A stretch of 64,000 nt of DNA from Streptomyces sp. TBY4 (GCF_024213195.1 NZ_JANAVF010000001.1:620001-684000), one strand, 5' to 3'. Positions 33,914-43,224 are shown, counted from the stretch's first letter. Program-made: numbers and translations. Notes: generated by a model from the letters alone, not told the origin.

Positions 33914-35952
33914 ACCGCAACACGAGCCGCGGAACCCGCCGCGAGGACGGCGGACTCCCGCGTTCCCTGGAACGGTTCCTCGCCCGGGCCAGCGTGCGCG
34001 ACCGCTATCCGCACTACGACCTGGGCGCGGCGGAGGCCCGGCTGCTGCGGGGCACGGACGCCACCGCCGCGGCGCCGGGGCCGGGGCCGGTCCCCGCCCC
34101 GGCTCCCAGACGGGGCGGAGGCCACGCCCGGCGCCGCACGCTCGGCTGGAGCGACCCCCTGCGCGATCTGCCGCTGGACTCCGAGCGGGCCGGACGCGAC
34201 CTCAAGGCCGCCTGCCTGGCCTCCGTCTGTGCCACGGGGGCCCGGGAGCGGCTCGACGCCTTCGAGAGCGGCGGCCACGCCGATCTGCCCGGAGCCGTGG
34301 TCTTCGGCTGTCTGCTGCACCTGGCCGGACTGCGCGAAGGGGCCCGCTTCTGGTGGCAGTTCGCCGCCGGGTCCGGGCGCAGCCGGACCGCGCACGCCGC
34401 GTACTGCCTCTTCCTCGACCACTCCCGGCGCGGCGAGCACCACGACGCCCGGGTCTGGGCCCGGGAGCTGGGCCGGCGCCGCTTCCGGCCGGGCGGGCGC
34501 CGGGAGCTCCGCGAGGTACGGCTGTGCGCGCAGGCGGCCGTCCTGCGCTACGTGGACCAGCTCGAGGATCCCGACCTGGGCCCGGTGCCGCTGCCCAGGC
34601 CCGGGGTCTCCCGGGCCCTGGACGCCTTCCGGCCGCAGGCCGCCCCGGCGCGGCCGGAGCCGGACCGGACGGAGCCGCGCCGACCGGAGGCGGGCCGGCT
34701 CGGCGCGGGTCCGCTGCGCCACCCCGCGCTGACGGCGGCGGCCCGCGGGACCGTCGTCCAGCCCGGCGGGGGCGAGGCCCTGGCGGCGGCGCGCCGCGCC
34801 CTGGCCGTCGTACGGGTCCTGCAGCGGCGGCCGCTCGGCGTACGGGCCGGGCGGCTCGGGCGGGAGGCCGGGCTGGCCGAGGCGGAGCTCGGGCCGCTGC
34901 TGTCGATGCTCTGCGAGGAGGGGTACGCGTACCGCTCCGGGGTCGGGGTCTACGCCCCCGGGCCGGCTCTCGACCGGCTCGCGGCCCCGGGCGGCCGGGG
35001 CCTGGCGGCCCAGCTGCAGAGCACCCTGTCCCTGGCGCGGGACAGCGCGGGCGCGGCGGTGTACCTGAGCCGGTACGCCGAGGGCGAGGTCCGGATCACC
35101 CAGATGGCGGACGGGCCCGGCGCCCCGCCGGTACGGGAGTGGGTGGACTTCCGGGACGCCGCGCACGCCAGCGCGGTCGGCAAGTGCCTGCTGAGCCAGC
35201 TCGACCACGACGGCCGCGCCGACCACGTGGCCCGGCACCGGCCCGCCCGGCTCACCGAGCGGACCATCACCGACAGCCGGGCCCTGTTCAGCGCGCTCGA
35301 CGCGGTGGCCCCCGGGGCCCCCGTCTTCGACCTGCGCGAGTACGCCCCCGGCGTGGTGTGCGCGGCGGTCCCCCTGGCGCTCGGCGACGCGGCGGGCAGC
35401 CTCGCCCTGTCGCTGCCCGGCGGGCACGCGCACCGGCTGGGCCGGGCCACCGAGGCGCTCCGGCGCAAGGCGGTACCCGTCCTGCTGGCCCTGCTGCTGG
35501 CGGGGGCGATCCCGCCGGACGGCGCGGACGCCCCGCAGGAGGCGGCGGAGCCGGAGGGGGCTGCCGGGGCGCACGGAGCTGCCGGGGGGCGCGGGCCCGG
35601 GTCCGACTCCCCGGGCCCGGCCGACGGGCCGCGGGTCCCGGCGGAGCCCGAGTCGCTGCCGATGCCGGTACCGGTCACGGCGGAGACCCTGCGCCAGCTG
35701 CGCAGCCTCTTCCGGACCCCGCTGACCCGGGCCGCGGGCGGAGCGGACGGGCCCCACGGACCGCACGGACCGCACGGACCGCACGGGCCGCACCTGGTCA
35801 GCGACAGCAGCTCGGAGGCGGCGTACCTCTTCGACGCACCGCAGGACGGCGGAGCCCCCGGGCTGGCGCTCCCGCGCACCTACGCCCCGCTGGTTCCGGG
35901 CAGCCTGCGGACGCCCGACGGGCTCGACGGGCTGGTGGTGCTGCGCACCTGA
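33910..35952 (+). CDS. IclR-like regulator with long N- and C-terminal extensions
   Basis: A 680-residue protein about 2.5 times the usual IclR length. Residues 1-280 are a helical region of unknown family. A winged helix is at about 293-355 (VRAGRLGREAGLAEAELGPL then LSMLCEEGYAYRSGVGVYAP). An IclR-type effector domain at about 365-525 is marked by HASAVGKCLLSQLD and YAPGVVCAAVPLALGDAAG. The tail is Pro/Gly/Ala-rich, with a GPH tripeptide repeat, and ends in a conserved-looking ~60 residues. It overlaps the sigma gene by ATGA. Ligand and targets are unknown. Coupling with a sigma factor is unusual for IclR proteins. Confidence 0.75.
   Translation: MNRNTSRGTRREDGGLPRSLERFLARASVRDRYPHYDLGAAEARLLRGTDATAAAPGPGPVPAPAPRRGGGHARRRTLGWSDPLRDLPLDSERAGRDLKAACLASVCATGARERLDAFESGGHADLPGAVVFGCLLHLAGLREGARFWWQFAAGSGRSRTAHAAYCLFLDHSRRGEHHDARVWARELGRRRFRPGGRRELREVRLCAQAAVLRYVDQLEDPDLGPVPLPRPGVSRALDAFRPQAAPARPEPDRTEPRRPEAGRLGAGPLRHPALTAAARGTVVQPGGGEALAAARRALAVVRVLQRRPLGVRAGRLGREAGLAEAELGPLLSMLCEEGYAYRSGVGVYAPGPALDRLAAPGGRGLAAQLQSTLSLARDSAGAAVYLSRYAEGEVRITQMADGPGAPPVREWVDFRDAAHASAVGKCLLSQLDHDGRADHVARHRPARLTERTITDSRALFSALDAVAPGAPVFDLREYAPGVVCAAVPLALGDAAGSLALSLPGGHAHRLGRATEALRRKAVPVLLALLLAGAIPPDGADAPQEAAEPEGAAGAHGAAGGRGPGSDSPGPADGPRVPAEPESLPMPVPVTAETLRQLRSLFRTPLTRAAGGADGPHGPHGPHGPHGPHLVSDSSSEAAYLFDAPQDGGAPGLALPRTYAPLVPGSLRTPDGLDGLVVLRT
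35749..35793 (+). repeat. Five tandem 9-bp repeats coding Gly-Pro-His
   Basis: Five near-identical nine-base units (consensus GGACCGCAC; the first and last differ at one or two bases) lie in frame inside the IclR-like gene and encode five GPH triplets in its disordered tail. Because the unit is a multiple of three, slippage would change the length but not the frame. Confidence 0.8.
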
Positions 35953-35978
35953 CCGGAGTCGGGGGGGCGGCCGGGGCG

Positions 35979-37754
35979 TCAGGGGGTGACGGAGCCCAGC
36001 GCCCCCGGGACGAAGGTGGCCACGGCGGTGTCGAAGTGGCGCTTGGCCGCGTCGACTTCGCCCACGGGGGAGGAGACCCAGATGTCGTACATCCGGCCGT
36101 TCTCGTCCCAGCACAGGTCGTAGGTGTGCCGGGCCCCCTCGGTCCGGTCGAAGCCGTTCCAGGTGAACTCCCAGAGCGCCGCCGGGAGTTGATGATGGAC
36201 GGTCGGTACGACGGTGCCGTCGCGGTAGCCCGCGTTGGTCTCCGGGCCGTTCGCGTGGGCCTGCCGCATCACGCCGAGCGGGCCGCCGGGCACCGGCATC
36301 TTCACCCGGATCCCGATGCGGACGGACCCGTCCGGGGAGACGTAGAAGACGCGCTGGTCGTCGGTGGCCCGCTGGTACCCCTCGGGCACGGCGACGGCGA
36401 AGCCCTGCGGGTCGGTGACGGTCCGGTACCCGGAGGGCGCCCCGCCCGGGGTCAGGGCCGGGGGCCCGCCCACCGGACTGGCGCTGGAGGAAGCCCCGTT
36501 CGGGCTCGCGGAGCCGCCGGGAGCCGCGGCCCCGCTCTGCGGCCCCTGCCCCGTCTCCTCCACCCCGAACAGCGAGCGCAGCGGGCCGGCGCCCACCACC
36601 GCCCCGGCCCCCACCAGGACGGCTGCGGCCGCGACCAGCCCGATGCGCAGGCCCGGCCGGACCGCCACGCGCCGCCCGGCCGCCGGACGCGGAGCCACGG
36701 CGGGGGCCGTCAGCCCCTGAGGCTCCGGGGCCGGCAGTCTGTCGGGCGACACGGCGCCCGGCGGTCCGTCGGCCGCTCCAGGGGTGGGGTCGGCCGACAC
36801 GGGGACGCGGTCGGCCGGCTCGGTCATCCGCTCGGCGGCTGCAGGGCCGCCGCCCACGAACACCGCACCGGCCCCATGGCCACCTCCGCTCCCGCCTCCG
36901 CTCCCGGGCCCGCTCCCGACGGGCATCGCGCCGCCGCCGGCCAGGTAGGCCGACAGCAGCCGGTCGGCCTCCGCCGCCCCCATCCGCCGCTCCGGGTCGC
37001 GTTCCAGCAGCCCCCGGATGACCGGCAGGAGCGGCCCGGCCTGGACGGGCGGGCGGATCTCCGCCGAGACGACGGCGTGCAGGACTCCGCCGAGCGAATC
37101 GCGCCGGAAGGGGGACGCCCCGGTCAGCGCGGTGCACATGAGCGTGCCGAGCGACCACAGGTCGGCGGCCGGACCGGCCTCGGCTCCCCGCATCCGCTCC
37201 GGGGCGGTGTACTCGGGCGAGCCGATGAAGGCGCCCGTCTGGCTGATGGTGGTGGCCCCGGAGAACCGGGCGATGCCGAAGTCGGTGAGCACCACCCGGC
37301 CGGTCCCCGATTCCATGAGGACGTTGGCCGGCTTCACGTCCCGGTGGAGCACGCCCCGGCCGTGCGCCGCGGTCAGGGCGCCGAGCAGGGCGAGTGCGGT
37401 ACGCGCCGTCTCGACCGGGGTGAGGGTCCGCCCGGCGGAGATCAGGTCGGCGAGGGATCCCCCGTCGACCAGTTCCATCACGATGCAGGGGCGGCCTTCG
37501 TGTTCGACGACGTCGTGGACCACGACGACATGGGGGTGGCGCACGTGCGCCACGGCACGCGCCTCGCGCAGGGCCCCCGCGGCCACACCGTCCCCGTCGC
37601 CCTCGCCCGCGTGCAGTTCCTTGACGGCGACCGGACGCCCGAGGAGTTCGTCAGTGGCCCGCCAGACCGTGCCCATCCCGCCCCGGCCCAGCCGCTCCCC
37701 CAGGCGGTACCGCCCGGCCACCACGACGCTGCCGCGCACTTCGTCCTGCGCCAC
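35979..37754 (-). CDS. Membrane Ser/Thr protein kinase with extracellular C-terminal domain
   Basis: A 591-residue Hanks-type kinase. GRGGMGTVW (Gly-rich loop, ~23), VAVKE (ATP Lys), HRDVKPANVLM (~136), DFGIARFSG (~160) and YTAPERMRG show an intact catalytic domain. A Gly/Pro-rich linker leads to one membrane helix at ~370-391 (GLVAAAAVLVGAGAVVGAG). The outer ~200 residues are not PASTA repeats but a single globular domain starting YRTVTDPQGFAVAVPEGYQR and ending with WVSSPVGEVDAAKRHFDTAV, common in actinomycete kinases. GTG 37754 was chosen because GAGGGGG is nine bases upstream. Divergent from the NACHT gene, with 124 bases between. Confidence 0.9.
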   Translation of the reverse strand: MAQDEVRGSVVVAGRYRLGERLGRGGMGTVWRATDELLGRPVAVKELHAGEGDGDGVAAGALREARAVAHVRHPHVVVVHDVVEHEGRPCIVMELVDGGSLADLISAGRTLTPVETARTALALLGALTAAHGRGVLHRDVKPANVLMESGTGRVVLTDFGIARFSGATTISQTGAFIGSPEYTAPERMRGAEAGPAADLWSLGTLMCTALTGASPFRRDSLGGVLHAVVSAEIRPPVQAGPLLPVIRGLLERDPERRMGAAEADRLLSAYLAGGGAMPVGSGPGSGGGSGGGHGAGAVFVGGGPAAAERMTEPADRVPVSADPTPGAADGPPGAVSPDRLPAPEPQGLTAPAVAPRPAAGRRVAVRPGLRIGLVAAAAVLVGAGAVVGAGPLRSLFGVEETGQGPQSGAAAPGGSASPNGASSSASPVGGPPALTPGGAPSGYRTVTDPQGFAVAVPEGYQRATDDQRVFYVSPDGSVRIGIRVKMPVPGGPLGVMRQAHANGPETNAGYRDGTVVPTVHHQLPAALWEFTWNGFDRTEGARHTYDLCWDENGRMYDIWVSSPVGEVDAAKRHFDTAVATFVPGALGSVTP

Positions 37755-37878
37755 CGCGCTCACCCCCCTCGCCCGTTCCCGGGGCCATGATGCCGTAGCC
37801 GGCTCTCCCGGCGGCGCGTGCACCGCGCAGCCTAGAATCGGGCCGCGCGGCACCGGCACAGCTCTTCGGGGGGCACAC

Positions 37879-40800
37879 GTGGAACCCACAGCCATCGGGC
37901 TCAGGTTGGCGACGGCGGTGATCGGCCCGCTCGTCAGGAAGTTCTTCGTCGCCGACGCCCCCGGGGCGGGGCTGGTCGACAAGCCGGTCCGGCTCTCGGG
38001 GTACGTCTCGTTCAGGGGCGAGAAGCGCACCCTCACCGAGTCCGACGTGCGCGCCTTGGCGGCCACCCTCGTCGAGCAGGCCCTGCGCACGGGCGAACGC
38101 CCGATCCCGGCGGACGAGCGGGACGCCGTGACCGACGCCCTCGCCGCCACCCTGCACGCCCTCGGCGACCTCACGATCACGGACGTCGAAGCCGTCCGGC
38201 TCGGCCCGGAGGCCTTCGCCCGCGAGCTGCGCCGCGCGGGCGACCACCCGGAGCGCCACCTCTCGGCCGACGCGACGCACTTCTACGAAGCCCTGCTCGG
38301 CGTCGCCTCCCTGCACATCCTGGAGTTCTTCACCCAGCGCAAGACCTTCACCGCGCACGCGCTGGTCGGCCAGACCCGCTCGGTCCACGAACTGACGGCG
38401 AAGACGGACGAGTTGATCCGCCGAACCCCGCTCCCCGACGCGGCGGACGCCGCGTTCGAGACGACGTACCTCCCGTACGTGGCGAAGAAGTACTCCAAGC
38501 TCACCATCTACGGCATCGACCTGAGCAATTCGCCGACGCGCTGGCCGCTGGACGTGGCGTACCTCAGCCTGGAGGCGGCGCCGCTGGGGCGCACGCCCCC
38601 CTCCTGGGACGCCTACGAGACCGCGGAGGATTTCCTCGCGGTGCAGCGGAACCTGGAACCCCAGCCCGCGGACCAGGCACTGGCCCGCACCCCGCGCGTC
38701 CTCCTGCGGGGCGAGGCCGGTTCCGGGAAGACCACCCTCGTCCAGTGGCTGGCGGTCACCGCCGCGCAGCAGGACCGCCCGGACCGGCCGGACCACCTCC
38801 GCGACCGGATCCCCTTCGTCCTCCCGCTCCGCACGCTCACCCGCCACGGCGAACGGCTTCCGGCTCCGCAGCAGTTCCTCTCCGCGATCGGCTGCCCCCT
38901 CGCCGGCTCCCAGCCCGCCGGATGGGAGCATCGGGTGCTCACCGCCGGCCAGGGGCTGGTCCTCGTGGACGGCATCGACGAGGTCCCCGAACCCGAGCGG
39001 GAGCGGACCCGCCGCTGGCTGCGGGACCTCATCGACGCGTACGACGGCCACGGCAACCGGTGGCTGGTCACCTCGCGCCCCTCGGCCGTGGGCCAGGACT
39101 GGCTGGCCGAGGAGGGGTTCGGCGAACTGGCGCTGTCCTCCATGCGGCCGGCCGACACCGCCACCTTCATCAGGCGCTGGCACGCGGCCGCCCGCGACGG
39201 GTCCGGGGACCCGGCCGAACTCGACGCGTACGAGGCACAGCTCCTCACCGCCGTCCGCTCCAAGGCCGACCTCGGCAGGCTGGCCACCAACCCCCTGATG
39301 TGCGGCCTGATCTGTGCGCTCCACCGCGACCGGCGGGGGTATCTCCCGTACGGCCGGAAGGACTTGTACGAGGCTGCGCTGTCCATGCTGATCAGCCGGC
39401 GCGACCGGGAGCGGGACATGCGGGTCCCCGACCTCCGCGAGGAGCCCCAGCTCGAACTGCTCCAGCGGCTGGCGTACTGGATGATCAAGAACGGCCGTAC
39501 GGAGATGGACCGTTCCCAGGCCGAGGCCATCATCGGCCGGGCGCTCCCCGCCGTCCCGGAGGCGGCGGCACTGGGCGATGCACCGACCGTCTTCGAGCAC
39601 TTCCTCCAGCGCAGCGGCCTGCTCCGCGAGCCGACCCCGGGAACGGTGGACTTCGTCCACCGCACCTTCCAGGACTTCCTGGGAGCGCGGGCGGTGGTGG
39701 AGGAGGGCGACTTCGGCCTGCTCGCCGGGCACGCCGCGGACGACCAGTGGGAGGACGTCATCCGCATGGCGGTCGCCCTGGCCCGGCCGCGGGAGCGCGT
39801 GGGCCTCTTCGAGGACATGCTGAGCCTCGGCGACCGCACGGAGGACCAACGGGTCCGCTTCCGCGTGCACCTCTTGGCCGCCGCCTGCCTGGAACACGCC
39901 ACGACCCTGGACCCGGCCGTCCGCGAGGCGGTGGAGGAGCGGACGGCCAGGCTGATCCCACCGCGCAACGAGGTCGATGCCCGCGCCCTGGCGAAGCTCG
40001 GCCCACTGATCCTGGACCTGCTGCCCGGCCCGGAGGACCAGCGCGAAAGCGATGCCTACTACAGCGTCATCGCGGCTTCCTGGGTCGCATCCGACGCCGC
40101 CGTGCCCTTCCTGGCCGGCTACTCCGAGCACGCCTCCTTCGAGGTACGGAGCCAGCTCATGTGGGCCTGGTACCGCTTCGACAGCACCTTGTACGCGGAT
40201 GAGGTCATCGCACGGCTGGACCCGGAGGGACTGGACTACACCGTCACTTCCGATGAGCAGTTGCACCACCTGGAACGACTGGGAGTGCCTGTGGAATCCC
40301 TGGACGTCCGGAGCGATCTGTCCGTGCAGGCGCTCGTCTCCTACCTCTCCCGGCACTCCCTGAAGGCCTTGAGGCTCCGGGACAACTCCACGGAGGGCTT
40401 GTCGGTCCTGGCCGGCCAGACCCGGATCGAATCGTTCGTCGCCCACCACTGCGACCTGATCGCGGACCTCTCCCCCCTCATCGGACTGCCGATCCGGGAC
40501 CTGTGCGTCGACGTCGTCTCGGACGTGGATCTCGGCCCGCTGCGGCAGCTGGCCGACCTCGAGGACCTCTCGCTCGACGGTGGCCCGGACGCCCTGATCT
40601 GGACTCCGGACCTCCTCCATCCACAGGCTCCCCTCCGATACCTCCAGGTGTTCGGTCAGGGCTCTTGCGAGCAGGACCTGACGGACATCGGCCGCTTCCC
40701 CCTACTCGAAACCCTCGGGTTCTCCGGCACCATCACGGCCGACGGCTGGCGCGAGGTGTCCGGGCTGCCGGCCCTCTCTCGGCTCACCTTGCACGCGGAC

Positions 40801-41133
40801 TCGTTCGAGCACCTTCCCGCCGACGGCGTCCTGGCGGAGGTCACCCACCTCTGCGTGAACCTCGTCGAGGACGCCCACACCGCACAGCGGATCATCGACA
40901 GGCTGCCGCGCGCCTTCCCCCGGCTCGTCTCCTTCGAGTTCTGGGGAAGTCCGGCCCTGGACGGAGTCGTCGACGTCTCCCCCCTGGCGCGGCTGCAGGC
41001 CCTGGAGGACTTCCTCATGAGCCTGTCTCCGAGCCGGATGAACGGCCTCGCCACGCTGCCTTCGCAGGTCCTGGTCCGCGGACTGAATCTCCGGTCACAC
41101 CTCTCGACCCAATCGCCAGGAGCCGCCGGGTAA
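37879..41133 (+). CDS. NACHT-domain NTPase with leucine-rich C-terminus (NLR-like)
   Basis: A 1084-residue STAND NTPase. Residues 1-270 form a helical N-terminal domain with an LSGYVSFRGEKRTLTESDVR segment, the kind found in front of bacterial NACHT modules. Walker A GEAGSGKTT is at about 277-285 and Walker B LVLVDGIDEV at about 359-368. SRPSAVGQDWL is the sensor-1 region, and FVHRTFQDFLGARAVVEEGD the winged-helix end of NACHT. From about residue 810 the chain becomes leucine-rich with irregular LRR-like strands (SLDVRSDLSVQAL, LEDLSLDGG). Bacterial NACHT proteins include anti-phage NLR relatives, but the trigger and effector here are unknown. GTG 37879 follows GGGGGG. Confidence 0.85.
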   Translation: MEPTAIGLRLATAVIGPLVRKFFVADAPGAGLVDKPVRLSGYVSFRGEKRTLTESDVRALAATLVEQALRTGERPIPADERDAVTDALAATLHALGDLTITDVEAVRLGPEAFARELRRAGDHPERHLSADATHFYEALLGVASLHILEFFTQRKTFTAHALVGQTRSVHELTAKTDELIRRTPLPDAADAAFETTYLPYVAKKYSKLTIYGIDLSNSPTRWPLDVAYLSLEAAPLGRTPPSWDAYETAEDFLAVQRNLEPQPADQALARTPRVLLRGEAGSGKTTLVQWLAVTAAQQDRPDRPDHLRDRIPFVLPLRTLTRHGERLPAPQQFLSAIGCPLAGSQPAGWEHRVLTAGQGLVLVDGIDEVPEPERERTRRWLRDLIDAYDGHGNRWLVTSRPSAVGQDWLAEEGFGELALSSMRPADTATFIRRWHAAARDGSGDPAELDAYEAQLLTAVRSKADLGRLATNPLMCGLICALHRDRRGYLPYGRKDLYEAALSMLISRRDRERDMRVPDLREEPQLELLQRLAYWMIKNGRTEMDRSQAEAIIGRALPAVPEAAALGDAPTVFEHFLQRSGLLREPTPGTVDFVHRTFQDFLGARAVVEEGDFGLLAGHAADDQWEDVIRMAVALARPRERVGLFEDMLSLGDRTEDQRVRFRVHLLAAACLEHATTLDPAVREAVEERTARLIPPRNEVDARALAKLGPLILDLLPGPEDQRESDAYYSVIAASWVASDAAVPFLAGYSEHASFEVRSQLMWAWYRFDSTLYADEVIARLDPEGLDYTVTSDEQLHHLERLGVPVESLDVRSDLSVQALVSYLSRHSLKALRLRDNSTEGLSVLAGQTRIESFVAHHCDLIADLSPLIGLPIRDLCVDVVSDVDLGPLRQLADLEDLSLDGGPDALIWTPDLLHPQAPLRYLQVFGQGSCEQDLTDIGRFPLLETLGFSGTITADGWREVSGLPALSRLTLHADSFEHLPADGVLAEVTHLCVNLVEDAHTAQRIIDRLPRAFPRLVSFEFWGSPALDGVVDVSPLARLQALEDFLMSLSPSRMNGLATLPSQVLVRGLNLRSHLSTQSPGAAG

Positions 41134-41144
41134 GGTGTCGAGCC

Positions 41145-41729
41145 GTGGCAGATCGTCGAACGGCAATCATGGAAGGCGCCGCGCGGGTCATCGCCCGGCG
41201 CGGCGTCCGCGGCCTGCGCGTGGAGGAGCTCGCCGCCGAGGCGGGCGTGTCCACGGCCTTGATCTACTACCACTTCAAGGACCGCGCGGGCATCCTCCGC
41301 GCCACCCTGGAGTTCATCAACGACCGCGCCGGCCGCTACACCACCGAGCGCGACCCCGGGCATCCGCCGCTCGACGCCCTGGGGGAGCTGGAGCAGACGC
41401 TCCTGCTGGAGTTCCAGGACGACCCCGCGGTACGGGAGAACAGCACGGCCTGGGGAGAGCTCCGCGCCAGCGCGGTGTTCGACCCCGATCTGCGCGAGGA
41501 CCTCGCCGAAGCCACCCGGATCTGGATCCAGGAAGTGGGCGAGCTCCTCGCTCAGGTCCGCCCCCTGGCCGCAGCCGCCACCGTCTCCGGTGCCGCCGAG
41601 CGGCTGACCGCCCTGGTGGAGGGGCTGAGCTCGCGGTGGCTCAGCGGCAGCCTTCCCCTGGCGCACGCCCGCGAGCTGATGGTGGCCGCCATCGCCGCCG
41701 AGCTGGACCGCCTCGCCCGCACCGCCTGA
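41145..41729 (+). CDS. TetR-family regulator 1 (agmatine-deiminase locus)
   Basis: A 194-residue TetR-type repressor. The HTH at about residues 20-46 reads LAAEAGVSTALIYYHF. The ligand domain has no recognisable family name. The start overlaps the end of the NACHT gene region, with AAGG of the TAAGG stop sequence acting as ribosome-binding site. It is strikingly similar along its whole length to the TetR gene at 46069-46641, including an almost identical recognition helix. It is followed by a perfect palindrome and a Tat-secreted agmatine deiminase, which it probably represses. Confidence 0.9.
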   Translation: MADRRTAIMEGAARVIARRGVRGLRVEELAAEAGVSTALIYYHFKDRAGILRATLEFINDRAGRYTTERDPGHPPLDALGELEQTLLLEFQDDPAVRENSTAWGELRASAVFDPDLREDLAEATRIWIQEVGELLAQVRPLAAAATVSGAAERLTALVEGLSSRWLSGSLPLAHARELMVAAIAAELDRLARTA

Positions 41730-41801
41730 GCCGCAGGCCCCGTAGGCCCCGTAGGCCCCGTAGAACGCCCCCTCAGCAGGGCTCACGCACATCTCACAGG
41801 T

Positions 41802-41819
41802 TGACTGAATTTTCAGTCA
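41802..41819. promoter_or_regulatory. Palindromic TetR-type operator, copy 1
   Basis: TGACTGAATTTTCAGTCA is a perfect inverted repeat (TGACTGAA-TT-TTCAGTCA) 62 bases before the secreted agmatine deiminase start. The first bases, with the preceding T, give TTGACT, close to a -35 hexamer. Two more copies with the same core lie upstream of the cytosolic deiminase. Confidence 0.8.
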
Positions 41820-41881
41820 GTGAGAGGGTCGAACCGTGGCGCCGCTCTCGGCCCGCACCCCCACGCGACCCGGAGGCCCCT

Positions 41882-43057
41882 GTGCACGACTCCCCCGACG
41901 ACAGCCGCTCCCTCCTCGGGCGGCTCTTCGGCTCCGCTCCCTCCCGCAGGCGCGTCCTCGGGGCTGCCGGACTCGGAGCCGCGGGAGTGGCGCTCGGTAC
42001 GGCGGCCGCCGCGGCCCCGGGGGCGCTGCGGTCGCCGAGCCCGGCGGTGCAGCGCTGGCGGGTGGACCTCGACGACGTGCCCCACACCCGCACCTGGATG
42101 TCCTGGCCCTCCCGCTCCTCCATCTGGGGCGGCCGCGCGCTGACCGGGGTCCAGGAGGACATCGCGCTGATCGCGAAGACGATCGCGCGCTACGAGCCCG
42201 TCGTCATGTGCGCGCCGGACGCGTACACGGCCGCCACCGCCCGCTCCTGGTGCGGCCCGGGCGTGACCGTGACCACCTCCATCGACACCGACGACCTCTG
42301 GATGCGCGACATCGCCCCGGTCTTCCGCCGGGACGGCCGCGGCGGGCTCGACGCGATCGGCCTGAACTTCAACGGCTGGGGCAACAAGCAGGCCCACTCC
42401 TACGACCGCCACGTCGCGGAGAGCGTCGCGTACGAGTGCCATCTCCCCTTCAGCAGGACGGACTTCGTCGGCGAGGGCGGATCGATCGAGACCGACGGCG
42501 ACGGAACCGTGATGGCCACGGAGAGCAGCCTCGTCAACAAGAACCGCAACCGGGGCTGGAGCCGGGCCGAGGTCGAGGACGCCGTCCTGCACGCCTACGG
42601 CGCCGACAAGATGATCTGGGTGCCCGGCATCAAGGGCAAGGACATCACCGACGACCACATCGACGTGACCTCGCGCTTCATCCGTCCCGGCGTGGTCATG
42701 GTCCAGGTGCCGCCGGCCGGCCGCGACGACATCTGGGCGCGCGACGCACGCGAGCAGTTCTCGATCCTCTCCGCGGCCACCGACGCCCGGGGCCGGCGGC
42801 TGACCGTCATCAAGGTCGACGGTCCGGACACCACTCGCTCGAAGAACCCCGAGTTCGTCGACTCGTACATGAACTTCCACGTGGTCAACGGAGCCGTCAT
42901 CACGGCCCAGTTCGGCGATGCCACCAAGGACGCGGCGGCGAAGCGGGCCCTGGCGGCCGCCTTCCCCGGCCGGACCGTCGTCCAGCTCGACGTGGACCGG
43001 CTGATGGCCGGGGGCGGCGGCATCCACTGCTCCACGATGGCCGAACCGCGCCCGTAA
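41882..43057 (+). CDS. Secreted agmatine deiminase / PPAD-like enzyme, copy 1
   Basis: A 391-residue PAD_porph family enzyme (agmatine deiminase and bacterial peptidylarginine deiminase share this fold). A twin-arginine signal lies near residues 17-45 (RRRVLGAAGLGAAGVALG), so it is exported folded. Catalytic residues are visible: Asp in DLWMRDIAPVF, His in DDHIDVTSRF and the nucleophile Cys at about 383 in GGGGIHC. GTG 41882 follows GGAGG. Substrate could be free agmatine or C-terminal peptidylarginine. The NGWGNKQ segment, shared with the other secreted copy but not the cytosolic one, may mark a substrate difference. A TetR-type palindrome precedes it. Confidence 0.88.
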   Translation: MHDSPDDSRSLLGRLFGSAPSRRRVLGAAGLGAAGVALGTAAAAAPGALRSPSPAVQRWRVDLDDVPHTRTWMSWPSRSSIWGGRALTGVQEDIALIAKTIARYEPVVMCAPDAYTAATARSWCGPGVTVTTSIDTDDLWMRDIAPVFRRDGRGGLDAIGLNFNGWGNKQAHSYDRHVAESVAYECHLPFSRTDFVGEGGSIETDGDGTVMATESSLVNKNRNRGWSRAEVEDAVLHAYGADKMIWVPGIKGKDITDDHIDVTSRFIRPGVVMVQVPPAGRDDIWARDAREQFSILSAATDARGRRLTVIKVDGPDTTRSKNPEFVDSYMNFHVVNGAVITAQFGDATKDAAAKRALAAAFPGRTVVQLDVDRLMAGGGGIHCSTMAEPRP

Positions 43058-43224
43058 CACCCGTAAGACGGCAAACCGACGTGGTCCCGCCGGAACAGGG
43101 CACCGGCGGGACTGCCCTGCGGACGCGGGCGGACCGGGTGGTACGGTCCGCTCCTGCGATCACGCTCGCACGGACGCCACCAGGGGTTTCGCGTCCGCGC
43201 GGAGCGTTTCACCTGGGGGCCCAC

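Noticed and set aside
33730..37158. A 1142-codon open frame on the minus strand across the sigma/IclR genes
   Set aside because: It is antisense to two convincing genes, has an Arg/Gly/Pro-rich composition without any domain, and is the usual by-product of high GC in the complementary frame.
37651..40620. A 989-codon minus-strand frame opposite the NACHT gene
   Set aside because: No domain, biased composition and no ribosome-binding site; the plus strand encodes a clear NACHT NTPase.
41731..41763. CCGTAGGCC repeats after TetR gene 1
   Set aside because: Three to four imperfect nine-base units with no dyad symmetry; too short to infer a function beyond local slippage.
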